From contig JAJHZJ010000419.1 in assembly GCA_023548195.1 (NCBI GenBank), forward strand, positions 3,550,273 to 3,614,272: a DNA stretch of 64,000 bases, given 5' to 3'. Below, piece after piece: positions 10,342-21,069 of this stretch. The translations under genes and the position numbers were made by a program. Numbering within the stretch: the first letter of the stretch is position 1; every line of letters begins with the position of its first letter. The notes under the pieces are model-generated. The model was not told the DNA's origin, ran no database searches, and saw only the letters and a program-made list of their open reading frames with translations. This DNA is from Bettongia penicillata ogilbyi. Taxonomy: Eukaryota; Chordata; Mammalia; Diprotodontia; Potoroidae.

Positions 10342-10739
10342 AAATGTAAATTGGAGTATTTTACCCCAACATGAAGAAACTTAAAATGCTGGATTATATA
10401 GCAAATTAACCCTTCAACATAACAACTTTTCCTGTTTATTCATGGGATAATCCTCTAATCTTCAAATATTTGTTTGGTTTAAGATTAAGTAGTATTAAAG
10501 TTAAAGAAGGAAAAATAATGCATACTAAGCTATGAAATATGACTTGTGACCCGGTGTAACGACGTGAGGGCCATTGTTGGCATGTACCTGAAGATGTCAG
10601 TTTAGTGTGTTACTTGTCTTCCTTGTTTTTGGTACTTCTACTAATTTAGATCATAAGTCCTCCCCACCTCGTCATTTTGTACCCTTAAATAATAAAAGTA
10701 GTTATTTCAATGTATACCTGTTGTTTATCCCAATGAGTT

Positions 10740-10842
10740 TATTGAAGTAAGTTTCTTGAGATCAGGGACTTTTTCTTTCTTAATTTGTACCTAAGCACAT
10801 AGTGTAATGCCTTCTTAAAATGTTTGTTGAATTGAACTGAAG
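10740..10842 (+). mobile_element. L2 LINE 3' end fragment
   Basis: AGTTTCTTGAGATCAGGGAC, ACCTAAGCACATAGTGTAAT and AAAATGTTTGTTGAATTGAA match the L2 3' terminus. Confidence 0.75.
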
Positions 10843-10904
10843 TGACAAATTTTGTATTTGTTTTCCCATATATCCACAATATAAAATCTTCCCCTTGTGC
10901 TAGA

Positions 10905-11005
10905 GACCTTCTTTACATCTCTGGTTATCAGTTTACTCATAGGTAAAATGGAGGCATTGGACTATAGGGTTCAGTCTTTAAGATACTTTTTAGCAATAGT
11001 TTGAT
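10905..11005 (+). mobile_element. MIR 3' half fragment
   Basis: CAGTTTACTCATAGGTAAAA, TGGAGGCATTGGACTATAGG and TTCAGTCTTTAAGATACTTT follow the MIR 3' half. Confidence 0.6.
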
Positions 11006-13690
11006 GATATTATGATTCAGCACTTCCATACCCAGGAAATGCTCTTTTATAGAGATCTAGCTGTAATTTTTGTCCTGGAAGATGGGTTTGCTCATAGGAA
11101 TAGTAATTATATTATGGTATATACATTATTTGTGTTCATGCATTACTTGATACTATTTACCTTAGGTTCTCTTTGTCATTTAGATATAGAAATGTTTGTC
11201 TGTTACTTTTATAAGATTAAAAGCATGGAATTATTTTTGAAAGATTGAATGGCTCTGGAATTGCTGGCAGTTTTAGCTATGAAAAATGAAAAGGCTGAAT
11301 AAAGAGGTAAGAGAAAATTTTATTCATGACATAAAACTTTTTGTTTTGTTTCCGAAGGACTTGATTATACAACAGTTTTGTCCAAATCCAATCTATCAGT
11401 GACATTTAGAAATTTTTTTTTTCAGGGACAGAGGATGGGGAGTAGTTTTGGGGAGGAACAAATTTGAATTATGTAATAGTTTGGTCATACTACTATTTTC
11501 TCCTGTGTCTCTTATTGTGAAGATTTGTGACATCCTATATTCACCTGCGATCTTTACAATTGTACTATTTACCCCTTTCCTGAATATATTTCCATTTAAC
11601 AATGAACTTTTCATGGGTTGCAGGAAAATTTGTATCCATACCATTTGTGTATCTCACTGCATTTGCTTTTGTCTTAGTTGAGAAATTAAATAAAAAATTG
11701 GATTAAGAAAACTCAATAAAATACTAGATTTATAGTATTAACTTTTTAAAAAAATGTCAACAGGATGGAAAAATTTAAAAAAAAAATTATATTGAGACTA
11801 ACTAGACCATTCTAACCTTTTAATGTTAACCAAGATTTCATTTTAGACATCTCTATAATAAAGTCCCTTGGATTAAATCTCAGTAATGTGTTACACTCTC
11901 TATTGTCCCACTGAATATGTTGACAGACAGTAATTGGGTCACTGCATTGAAATGCCCAGTATAAGCTCAGAATTCTCTTTAGTGGTTGGCATGACAACCA
12001 TAGTGGTTGATTAAACATGTGCATGGAGGGATCGGAAACCTGTAGTCCTAAAAGGCTGTTAACAAGAAGAGTGAATAGAAAATTTCTATTGCTAATGGCG
12101 GAATTTGCAGATGTTTCCAAGGATTGCATTCTGTGTTCTTCTTCTCATATGTTTTTAATGTGTTTCTAATCAGCTGATCAAATGCAGTGAACAAGAAAAT
12201 CTACCCAGTTGAAACATGTACATCCCAGTATACTCCCTTTGAGATTATGGTTTTTATGTTAGATATTAATAATAGACACAATAAAAATCATTAATTGCAT
12301 ATCTGAGATAGGAATACACAGGTTATTAAAGAATGGTTACTTCATTGCTATAACTCTTTATTTTTATTTAGATATTTCCCTTCCTGGGCCATTTTGTGAA
12401 GCAAATGGTAAGTGACATATGCAGATGGTACATGCAGACATATTGGCATGTGGTTTTGTGCTTTTGCACAGATAGTAGTTCAAGAGCCAAATCAGGGGGG
12501 CTCCAGAAGTAGTAGAAAGAAGAAATTATTGTAAAAAGAGAAACAAAAGGTTTCTCAGCTGCTATTCTCTTGATGCATATCTTTATACTAGATTATGAAC
12601 TTCATGAAGGCAAGGGTTGTATAAAGTTAAGCACAGGAATTGCTTAATTATGATCCACAGAAAGCTATTATTCTGTCTCTGACAGAGGTCCCAAGGAATG
12701 TAGAAGGGCCTAACACATCAAGAGTTAAGGAGATGCCCCAAACCTTGAAAGCAATTTCCTTCATAGCCTAATCTTCCAGGAAGTTAAGTATATAAGTATA
12801 TAAGTTAAGTCTGTTCTACTTATAGTAATGAGTTAAATACAAATTTAGGGCAGTTATTTCTTTTATGTGACAGCATTGTGCTTTCTTTTATTCATCTTAA
12901 AATTACTTCTCTCAAACTTCTAGGATGTCTTCTAGTATAGCGGTATTTGGTGTTCACTCTATCCATAAAATTTATAAAATGAATTTTTTTTAGGTATATA
13001 GGGAAAAAACCATTCCTGAATAGACAGGTGGGCAAAAGATACAAAGAAATAGTTTTTAAAAAAAGAAATGAAAAGTATCAATAGATGAATACTCAAGTGG
13101 TTTTATGAGCCTATGAATTCAGAAATTTCCTCCAAGATTGTTGACATAGTTCATTCATGTCTGCCCATGCTGTGTGACTCTTGTCAATGTTCTTCCATAA
13201 ATTTGCTGAAGGGAGTCAACTAGGTATGCCAGAGGCATTCCCCTTTTTCTCTTAACATTGTGAACTTTCCATTAGTGTGGCCGTCAGTCTGTCATTCTGC
13301 ACCTCATAGTGACATCAGCCCATCTTCTCATCTTATATTTCCTTGATGACATCTTTTGTCCCTGCCCTTCAGAGTTCCTTATTGGTTACGTGTTACTGCC
13401 TATTCACACCTACCTTAAGGCTTTCCACCGCCCTTTGCCTGATACTCGTATTTTATTTGTATTTCATTTCTTTCTGGCACATTGAAAACATTGGAAGAAT
13501 CTTGGTGTCAAAAAGATGGACCTTTGCTTTCATTGGAAATTTTGGGCCCTTAATGGAGCTTTGCTATTTCTTGAAGGCAATCTAGAATGATCTCCCTTTC
13601 CTGTTCAACAATGGGTCCAATTGTTATTACCTCATTGGGGCAACCCATGAAACAAGCTATCAATAACAATATAAAAAATGCTCCATGTCA
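11006..13690. other. Repeat-poor 2.7-kb block
   Basis: Mostly unrecognised AT-rich sequence. A weak L2-like piece may lie at 12575-12645 (ACTAGATTATGAACTTCATG, AAGGCAAGGG). An E-box-like CAGCTG sits near 12171 in ATCAGCTGATC. The short open frames at 11012-11681, 11812-12129 and 13343-13585 have no recognisable features. Confidence 0.4.
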
Positions 13691-13764
13691 TTCACTAATA
13701 ATAGAATCATTGATCCAGAGCTGGAAGAGAAGTCTAATACCCATGACAGAAACATGAGTTAAAG

Positions 13765-13840
13765 TAATTCTAAGGAGCCATCTTACATCCATCAAATTGA
13801 CAAAATAGTTAAGATTGGAGAAGGTCTGAGAAGTCAACTA
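13765..13840 (+). mobile_element. Old L1 3' region, first piece
   Basis: CATCTTACATCCATCAAATT and GACAAAATAGTTAAGATTGG match the distal region of marsupial L1, in line with the larger piece at 14125-14665. The interval 13841-14124 contains an L2-like end (about 13945-14005, AGTAAGTGCTTAATAAATAC). A short MIR-like piece precedes it at 13695-13745. Confidence 0.55.
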
Positions 13841-14124
13841 CACTAATATAATATTGTCAAGAAAAGCATCAATAAACATTTAAAAATGAATAATATATAT
13901 AGGAAATATTGATAACATTTTTGATCAGATATTTGAAATGAGGGAACACATTTCTTTATGTCTGAAATATAGTAAGTGCTTAATAAATACGTTGACTCAT
14001 TCCCAATGCAATGCACAAAATGTTGCATACATTTCCCTCAATGTTTCAACTATATTGAGTTAAATATAGTTATCAGTTAAAAGTGTTAGAGATGAATGAA
14101 TCTATTCTTGAAATTATGCTAAAA

Positions 14125-14665
14125 ATGTGATTCAATTGTCCATATCATTTTATCTAGAGAGGTTACTGTTACGGAATAGAGCTTCAAGGAAGCCATAGTC
14201 AGAAATATCCCATGTATATATAATATCTAAAGCAACGCTTTTTGTGGCAGCAAAGAACTGGAAAGAATAAATGCCCGTTGACTGGCTAATAACTAAACAA
14301 GTGCTGCTCCATGAATGTGATGGAATATTACTGCCCTGTAAATAAAACAGCAAATGTAAAGGATTCAGTGAGGCATGAGGAAATTGACAGCAACTAAGTA
14401 ATTGACAAGAATAAAAACCACAAAAACCTTGAAACTAATCCCTGTGTTATTATGGTGATCAAGAACTTGTCTGCAGAAAACAGTTGAGAAAATGGCAACT
14501 CCTTCCCTTTTTGGAAGAAACGAATAACTCTGAGTGTGGAATATTGAATATCGTCAGACATTGCTTGTTCTTACTGAATTCGATATGTTTTTCTTTGTTG
14601 TATTAAGGGGTAGCTCACTGCATGAGGTGGGCAATAAAATGTGAAAAATAAAATATTCCTATTCT
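14125..14665 (+). mobile_element. Old L1 LINE 3' region
   Basis: Follows the marsupial L1 3' UTR: ATGTGATTCAATTGTCCA, then GCTTTTTGTGGCAGCAAAGA, ACTGGAAAGAATAAATGCCC and GTGATGGAATATTACTGCCC, then TATCGTCAGACATTGCTTGT and TTCTTTGTTGTATTAAGGGG. It ends in an A-rich segment near 14640-14660. Strongly diverged, with no open frame. Confidence 0.75.
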
Positions 14666-15416
14666 ATTTTTCTCCTTATCCTGGAGGATGGGGATGGGAA
14701 TCAGTATCTTTACCTCTGCATGCCATAGTCTGATGTTTCATCTTGACATGGACATGATCATTAAAGATGATACCAATAAAGTATAAGCTCTGGCTGGGCT
14801 TACAAATTTAAAGTCTTTGTGTGGGTTCCTGGCAAACAGACTTTGTCTATTCTCCAAGCACCAGGCTTGCTAGATGTAGAGAAACTTAACAACAGAAATG
14901 TATCCACCAGGGTGATGAATTTTTTGGCCATGGAAACCAACCCAAGAGACAAGAATTATACAGGAACAGAAGGTACTACCACTGGAGAAAACAATTGCCA
15001 AAAGGAGATGAATTCTCTGTGGAAGTATCCAGTTATCTTTATCTTTGCTTATCCACTGAACCCAGATTTGTACTTCTTTTGATCAGTAAAAAGTGGACCC
15101 TTTTATTTTATGGAGAGAGTCTTCTCTTTGCTAAAATGAAGCAAAACAAAATAGACCTATCATGTTATTTGAAGTTACTACACTCGAGTGTCTATCAAGA
15201 GAATACTCTTGATCCACTACTATTCATATAGTGATTATGGTCAAAGGACATTGATGACAGTGCATCAGCAAAGAAGCTGGTAGTACCCCTTCTTTAATGT
15301 CATTCCTATTAAGAAATCTTACCAGTTTCTCATATTTTTGAAGTATCTGGCAGTGCCAAGGACTTTGGTGGTAAAGACTTTCAAGGTCTTTATTAGCTTT
15401 ATAACTCTTGTAAGAA
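14666..15416. other. Unannotated stretch
   Basis: No repeat or gene is recognised. The overlapping short open frames at 14819-15082 and 14995-15231 do not resemble a known protein. Confidence 0.4.
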
Positions 15417-15731
15417 GGGCAGCAAGGTGGTGCAGTAGATAGAGCACCAGTGCAGGAATCAGGAGGACCTGAGTTCAAATCTCACCTCAGACACTTGACA
15501 CTAGCTGTGTGACCTTGGGCAAGTCATTTAACCCCAGTTGCTTGATCCTGGGTCACATGCAGTCATCCTAATGAATATCTGGTCACTGGATTCAGATGGC
15601 TCTGGAGGAGAAAGTGAGGCTGGTGACCTGCACAGCCCTCCCTCACTGAAAACAAAGTCAAGTGCAAGTCATGTCATCATTTCTTTGATGGCATGTTCTT
15701 CGGCAACGAAGGACAAACACACATTGACAAC
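15417..15731 (+). mobile_element. Marsupial tRNA-derived SINE (type A), near full length
   Basis: Runs from the head GGGCAGCAAGGTGGTGCAGT through GACCTGAGTTCAAATCTCAC (B-box region) and TAGCTGTGTGACCTTGGGCA. The 3' half follows: GTCACTGGATTCAGATGGCT, AAAACAAAGTCAAGTGCAAG and TTCTTCGGCAACGAAGGACA. It passes into a CAACAATAGC-type tail that has grown into microsatellites. The 99-codon frame at 15538-15837 is SINE plus microsatellite, not a gene. Confidence 0.93.
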
Positions 15732-15734
15732 AAT

Positions 15735-15764
15735 AGCAGCAGCAGCAGCAACTTCTATTACTCT

Positions 15765-15815
<51 letters not shown>
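15735..15815. repeat. Compound triplet microsatellite (AGC)5 ... (TAC)17
   Basis: AGC is repeated five times at 15735-15749. After a 15-bp transition, TAC runs without interruption from 15765 to 15815 (17 units). It sits at the SINE 3' tail, a common birthplace of microsatellites. Serine-, threonine- and tyrosine-only translations here are artefacts of the repeat. Confidence 0.95.
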
Positions 15816-15965
15816 CATCATTTACATCGTCCTTTAGTATTAGCAAAGAGCCATACAGATTTTATCTCGTTGTATCCTCAAAACAGCCCTAAGAAGTAGG
15901 TGCTATTATTTGCTCCTTTTTTTTTTCAGAGGAGGAAACTAAGGCAGGTGTTACCATAAGTGTTA
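15816..15965 (-). mobile_element. CORE-SINE (MIR-like) fragment
   Basis: ACAGATTTTATCTCGTTGTA, TCCTCAAAACAGCCCTAAGA, AGTAGGTGCTATTATTTGCT and GGAGGAAACTAAGGCAGG are the reversed core of MIR-like CORE-SINEs. Confidence 0.75.
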
Positions 15966-16524
15966 CTACAAGATGTAATACTGGTCAGTTTTTAGTTCTT
16001 ATAGGCAGTGTTTTTAAAAAATGATGTTTATATTCAGTCAAGTCCTGATTTTTCAGCAGCTTCATGATTCACAGGTGCCTTTTCCCAGAGAAAAAGAGAG
16101 GTTGTTGTGAATTTTGGATAGCTCACATCTTGGTTCACATGTGACTTATGGAGATTTGAGAAAAATTGGGACATACAGGAATGCGGTTTAGAAGATATAC
16201 ACTCTGTACATGGGAGGTGGGAGGAGGCAGAAGTTTAAACAGATTGTTAAATATGTTAAACTTCCAAGTAGAATTAGGTAATGAGACTGTGCTTGCAATT
16301 TACATTGTTTGTATTAGGATATGTTCATACTTGAGTAAACTAGTGTTTGCAGTCTGATTGGCAGAATGATCCTATTTTATGACAGAGATGCTAAATGAAA
16401 AGCTTCTGCTCCCAAGGTTTTGTTGAAAAGAGAAGAAATCCTGAGCCCTTCGGGGTGATGATGACTTTTATTTGCTGTGAAAATGCTGGGAAAACTTCTG
16501 TTTGGAAGTGCAATAATTGCTTCC

Positions 16525-16795
16525 CTGTTGTTCCCTTCACCTTTTCTTCCTCCTTTTTCTGCTCCTTTCCTCTTTCTCCTCCTGACTTTTCTTCCTTACT
16601 CTTCACCCTATGTTTTCCTCCCCCAGCACCTCTCCTTTCCTCATTTTCCCCTATTCCTTTCTTTCTCTTCTTTCCTCTCCTCTCTCCTTTGTCTCATCTT
16701 TCCTACCTGCTCGCTCTGTTCTTTTCTATTCCCTCTCTTTTTTCCCCTCTTCTTACCCTTACTGCTTCTCCTCCCCCTTCACCTTTACCCCCCAG
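16525..16795. repeat. Polypyrimidine (CT-rich) tract, about 270 bp
   Basis: Nearly all C and T on the plus strand, without a fixed repeat unit (mixtures of CTTC, CCTCC, TCTCC and TTTCC). The three plus-strand frames spanning it, including a 151-codon one at 16395-16850, are Ser/Leu/Phe/Pro-rich by composition only. Confidence 0.95.
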
Positions 16796-17019
16796 ACCAC
16801 ATAAAATGACTTGGGGAAGTCATGACATTTTCGGATGGCTGTCAGAGTAGGACTAAAAGATAATTGCAACTTGTTCTTGTGCCTTGATTATTCTAATGTC
16901 AAACTTTACATTGAATGTGCTTATTAGATTTGCAGCAACATGCTTCTCCCTTCTTTGGGCATCCTGACTTGTCTCCCTTTCAGTTTGCGTATTTTATTCT
17001 TCTAAAAATGTTTGGGAAG

Positions 17020-17041
17020 GTGTGTGTGTGTGTGTGTGTGT
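17020..17041. repeat. (GT)n microsatellite
   Basis: About eleven GT units following TTTGGGAAG. Confidence 0.95.
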
Positions 17042-17064
17042 TTATATGTTTACAATTACTGGTA

Positions 17065-17150
17065 TCTTATTGTTTTCCTTTCTTTGCATCCCCAGCACTT
17101 AACCCAGTGCCTGGCACCCAATGAGTGCTTAATAAATGTAGGCTGTCACA
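17065..17150 (+). mobile_element. L2 LINE 3' end fragment
   Basis: TTTGCATCCCCAGCACTTAA, CCCAGTGCCTGGCACCCAAT and GAGTGCTTAATAAATGTAGG are a well-kept L2 3' terminus. Confidence 0.88.
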
Positions 17151-17509
17151 CTGTTTGCAAGGGAAAAAATGGACTTATAATACAGGGCAATGTCTGATAA
17201 GTGCCAAATGGGGCTTTATCTCCTCAATTATTTATGTCTTGTCCTTGGGTTTTGTTTTTAATTGACTGAGAATGAGATGACCTCAGGAAAGTCAAGAAAT
17301 TCCTTGAATATATATTTCTATTTTTTTCTCCTTGACTTGTGTGACCGTGGAGGTGAGGGGGAGGAGTTGTCCCCTTCTCTTCCCTCTGTTAGTCTTTTCT
17401 ACCACATCAGTTTAGACATCTCCATTTCTAGTATATTGTCTGTACCCTGGACTTCCCTCCCTTATGCATTCCCTTCCCCCATTAATGCATAACACATGTT
17501 AATGAACAT

Positions 17510-17690
17510 CTTCAAAAGAACAAAAGGAGCCTGGGGACAGAGTGGGAGGAGGGAGGGGAGAGATTGAAGATAAACTGGGGGAGAGAGAGAGAGGTGGGAG
17601 GGGTAGAGAATAACTGGGAGGAGGCAAACTAGGATGAGAAGGGAACCTAAGGACCCATAGTAAAAGGGAAAGATGAAAGGTGGGAAGGGA
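17510..17690. repeat. Purine-rich tract
   Basis: Mostly A and G, with GGGAGGAGGGAGGGGAGAG, GGGGGAGAGAGAGAGAG and GGTGGGAGGGG. Several G runs could form a G-quadruplex. It may derive from a purine-rich L1 3' UTR, but no tail is seen. Confidence 0.7.
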
Positions 17691-17699
17691 ACAATGTTA

Positions 17700-18729
17700 A
17701 CTTTATTATGTTATTAAAAGCAATTAATTTAAAGCGACACATTATGCAACATCTGAATGTTTCTACTTAGGTATCATGATTTAAAGAATTGACTTGTAAA
17801 GTTGTTTGTTTTTTTCCCTGTCCCTTGGAAAGTGTATTCTCTTTTGAGTTGATCCCTGAATATGAAATAGGATGTTTTGACTGATGTTTAGTAGTTTCCA
17901 AGTTATGTTTTCTGATTGCCCAAGAGATGGCATAGAATGAGGTACAAAGAATGCTTTGTCAACTCTGAAGCATTTTAGTAATGTTGAGTGGTGATGGTAT
18001 TTTATTGAATCTCTCAATAGAGTTGCCACATAGCTATATGGTCCTACTTGTAGAAGTCGTAGATTCTGGAGCTTTGTCCATAAACCAAGGTCAATTTAAG
18101 TTAATAGAATTAATTTTACCCTTATGATGCAGTAACTTTGACCAGGATGCACTGGATGGAGATCATGACTGGGAATGGGTGTTCCACAAGCTTAGAGGGT
18201 AGGGAACCGGCATTCTCCTTGAGAGAGAAGTAGATGATGGACATTGGTAACTTGCACTAATCGTTTGACAGATTTCTCAGTTGACTAGGCAAGATCATTA
18301 TTATTCCCAAGAGTTAGTTTCATTTAGACTGTATATCTATTATACCTTTAGATCTGTAGGTTCATAATTTCCCACTCTTTATTCTGTAGGTCAAAGAACC
18401 AGATATTTATTCCTTTGAATCAAATTATATCAAAAAAGAAAAAGTTATCCTTTGTCTGGTAACTCAAAGGGGAGTCCTGAAGTGAAGATGTTACATTAAT
18501 TTTGGGTTGTACCATGAGGAAATTTTTCCCCAGATGATGATGTTTAAGATGCTATTTTTCAAGTATATCCATTCTGTTTCTTTCTCATTTTTAAGGAAGA
18601 AGAACCATTATCTTAGCCTTCTAATGGAAGAATGTGTGTTCCCGATCATACTTCCAGCTTTGCTTTAACCTTGGGACTAGTGAACCCTTCCGTGCTTTTG
18701 TTTCTTTTAAGAATGATGGATATGAAAAC
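17700..18729. other. Unannotated stretch
   Basis: No recognised repeat, gene or motif. It is AT-rich single-copy-looking sequence. Confidence 0.4.
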
Positions 18730-18945
18730 AATAATAATAATAATTGATCTTTATATTTCATTTGAGCCTTACAACAACCCTTTGAGGTAGATGGTATTAT
18801 CCTATTTTCCTGATTAAGAAATCGAGTTTGAGATGGATTAAAAGAATTTCCCAGGGTCATAGAGCTATTAAATGTCTAAGGCAAGATTCAGACTCAGGTC
18901 TTCTGGACTCTGTGTCTAGCATTCTGTCTACTGTTCATTTTGACT
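18730..18945 (-). mobile_element. CORE-SINE (MIR-like)
   Basis: Begins with an (ATA)n remnant of the tail, then TTTATATTTCATTTGAGCCT, ACAACAACCCTTTGAGGTAG, CAGGGTCATAGAGCTATTAA and CAGACTCAGGTCTTCTGGAC, in reversed CORE-SINE order. Confidence 0.85.
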
Positions 18946-19139
18946 TTTCTGTCCCCAATAGTATTTATTTCTCTAGGACTTTTGTTTCTGTTTTCCTCTT
19001 TGAATAGCATTAGGCTTTAGGAAAATCTCAACTCGCTTTCTTCACCTATGAAGAGATTTAGGACTTGAGGATTTCTGATAGCGCCTTGCATTGTACCTTC
19101 CTGTGACAGAGTGCATGGAAAACATGCCAAAAAAGGATT

Positions 19140-19565
19140 CATTAAAGAACTGGAGCTGTTTAGCCTGGAAAAGAGAAGCCTTGGTGGAGGTGACAGTGAT
19201 AGGATAAAAATCCTCAGTTTAAGGTGAAAATGTATTTAATAGGAATGTATGTGTAGAACCAATATAAAATTGTATGTCATCTCAGGGAGGGAGTGGGGAG
19301 GGGAGGAGGATGGAGGGGGAGGGAGGGGAAGAAAATCTAAGATATATGGAAAGTGATTGTAGAACACTGAAAACAAATAAAATAATAATAAAAAAAATAA
19401 AATAAAAATCTTCAGTTATTGGAAGGGATGCCACATGGAAGAGAGTAACTTATTCAGCTTTATTCTAGAGGGCAGTGGGAGGAAATTGCAGAGGAATTGC
19501 TCAGAGGAAAATTTTTCTAACAATTAGAGCTGTCCAGAAGTGGAATGAGTATCATGGGAATTCTT
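19140..19565 (+). mobile_element. L3/CR1 LINE fragment, split by an L1 end
   Basis: The left part has GGAGCTGTTTAGCCTGGAAA and AGAGAAGCC. The right part resumes with GGAAGGGATGCCACATGGAA, TCTAGAGGGCAGTGGGAGGA and ACAATTAGAGCTGTCCAGAA. This is the order found in L3/CR1 3' regions. The 182-bp block at 19220-19401 interrupts it. Confidence 0.75.
19204..19417 (+). mobile_element. Short L1 3' end insertion with 16-bp target-site duplication
   Basis: The inserted body (19220-19401) reads GTGTAGAACCAATATAAAAT, ATCTCAGGGAGGGAGTGGGG, CTAAGATATATGGAAAGTGA and a poly-A-rich tail (AATAAAATAATAATAAAAAA). This is a 5'-truncated marsupial L1 3' UTR. Flanks ATAAAAATCCTCAGTT (19204-19219) and ATAAAAATCTTCAGTT (19402-19417) differ at one base, as expected for an L1 target-site duplication. 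Confidence 0.9.
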
Positions 19566-19604
19566 CATATCATTTCCCTTACCAAGTAACTTCTTATCAC
19601 ATCT

Positions 19605-19727
19605 CTGAAGCTTGGGTGACCTTGGCCAAGACTCTTCAACTCTATGGGATTTGGTTTTCTGATTCATCAACTGTGGGGACTAGATTAGTGACCTCTAAAG
19701 TCTGCCTCTGCTCTAAAATCTGTTAGT
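19605..19727 (+). mobile_element. MIR-type SINE fragment
   Basis: GGGTGACCTTGGCCAAGACT, CTGTGGGGACTAGATTAGTG and ACCTCTAAAGTCTGCCTCTG follow the MIR core and 3' end. Confidence 0.7.
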
Positions 19728-19945
19728 GTAGTGCTTGATGTCAGGAAGACCTGAGTTCAAATTCCACATGACCTGAGGCAAGTCACTTCTCTTTGTTTCA
19801 GTTCCTTATCTGTAAAATGGAGATAATAAATTGCTAAGACCCAGGGTCCTTATGAAGATTAAGTGAGATAACATATACACTTTGTGGACCTTAAAGTACT
19901 ATATTAATGCTACTTGTTATGATAGTAATGATGGTAATGATGTAG
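19728..19945 (+). mobile_element. CORE-SINE (MIR-like)
   Basis: TCAGGAAGACCTGAGTTCAA, ACCTGAGGCAAGTCACTTCT, TTCCTTATCTGTAAAATGGA, GTGAGATAACATATACACTT and GTACTATATTAATGCTACTT run in forward CORE-SINE order, ending in an AATGATG-type tail. Confidence 0.85.
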
Positions 19946-20094
19946 ATGTAGTCTGTCCATTGAGATTCTGATGTAATATTTCAAATAATGAATGATGTTT
20001 TAGATAGGTAATTGCAACTGAACTGATTTTTCTTGCATATTCCCCAGTGTCTAGTAATATATCAGAAATATCAGAGAAGAAAATCATTCACATT

Positions 20095-20276
20095 ATCAGC
20101 TATTTAACCCAGGGCATATTATTTGGTCTCTGTCTGTCTCAGTTTCCTGAGACAGGAAACTGTAAAATGGGAGTAATAGCAACATCTGCCTCTCAGGGTT
20201 GTTGTGAGGATCACCTGAGATGAGATTTTTAAAGCATTTAGCAAAGGGCATGGCACATGGTAGACACTTAACAAGT
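20095..20276 (+). mobile_element. CORE-SINE (MIR-like) 3' part feeding a microsatellite
   Basis: GTCTGTCTCAGTTTCCTGAG, CTGTAAAATGGGAGTAATAG, CTCTCAGGGTTGTTGTGAGG, GCATGGCACATGGTAGACAC and TTAACAAGTCCTTCC. The tail runs straight into the (CTTC)n block. An inverted duplication at 20140-20162 replaces the usual CTCATC between TTTCCT and TGTAAAATGG. Confidence 0.85.
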
Positions 20277-20440
20277 CCTTCCTTCCTTCCTTCCTTCCTT
20301 CCTTCCTTCCTTCCTTCCTTCCTTCCTTCCTTCCTTCCTTCCTTCCTTCCTTCCTTCCTTTCCTTCCTTCCTTCCTTCCTTCCTTCCTTCCTCCCTCCTT
20401 CCCTCCCTCCCTTCCTTCCTCCCTCCCTTCCTTCCTTCCA
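20277..20440. repeat. (CTTC)n microsatellite, about 164 bp
   Basis: Pure CCTT units from 20277 to about 20360, then slightly interrupted, then mixed with CCCT units to 20440. It grew from the SINE tail. Lys/Arg/Glu/Gly and Pro/Ser/Leu/Phe translations on the two strands are artefacts of the repeat. Confidence 0.97.
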
Positions 20441-21069
20441 TTTTTCTGTTGTGCACATCTGACCCAGTTTTTGCTATTCACCATGAGCACAACTGACTAT
20501 TGGGGGTCACTGCTTCAGGTTCTCTCGGTAAGGCTAAAATGCTCACACATATAAAATCAAGAACACTTTTTTCCCTCCAGAATCATAGAACAGTGACTAA
20601 TTCCATTCTGAGACATGTCATTTAAGGAACTCTAATGCCTACATACATGTCTAACTTTTTGACAGGTTAGACACAATTAGTTCTAAAAAGGTTTTCCCAT
20701 AGAGATTCCTGGGGAGTAAATAATACTGTAGAGATGCTCCCATGTGCAGTTTTGATTTTTTGGATAAAGGAAGCTGAAAACTGAGCTGTCCTAGGTGCCT
20801 GAGAAGGAACAGAGAGTAGCTGGCCACATTCAGATTCTGTATCATGTCCATGATGCTGTATCAAATATTCTTGATCATTCTGTCCCAGGAACATAGCTTA
20901 GCATGTTTCTAGATCTGTGAAGGATCAATAAAACTTCCCTTCAGGGCTGTTTCTAAATGGAAAGGTGTGATTTACATATGAGCTTTCAAAGATTGATCAG
21001 CTGGGGTGACATTAGTGTTTTTAGTAAATTCAATTGCAAGTGTTTTTTTGTTTGTTTGTATTTCTTGTG
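20441..21069. other. Unannotated stretch
   Basis: No recognised feature. The short minus-strand frames at 20651-20894 show nothing familiar. Confidence 0.4.

Noticed and set aside
15417..15500. tRNA gene
   Set aside because: The tRNA-like head of the SINE keeps B-box-like bases but cannot be folded into an intact cloverleaf with an acceptor stem; it is part of the mobile element.
15538..15837. Frames rich in Thr, Tyr or Ser
   Set aside because: They cross a SINE 3' half and the (TAC)n repeat.
16395..16850. 151-codon plus-strand frame, with 110- and 64-codon frames overlapping
   Set aside because: Its open length comes from the polypyrimidine tract, which lacks stop codons in all frames.
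20096..20490. Overlapping 120- and 123-codon minus-strand frames rich in Lys, Arg, Glu and Gly
   Set aside because: They are direct translations of the (CTTC)n microsatellite; no gene context.
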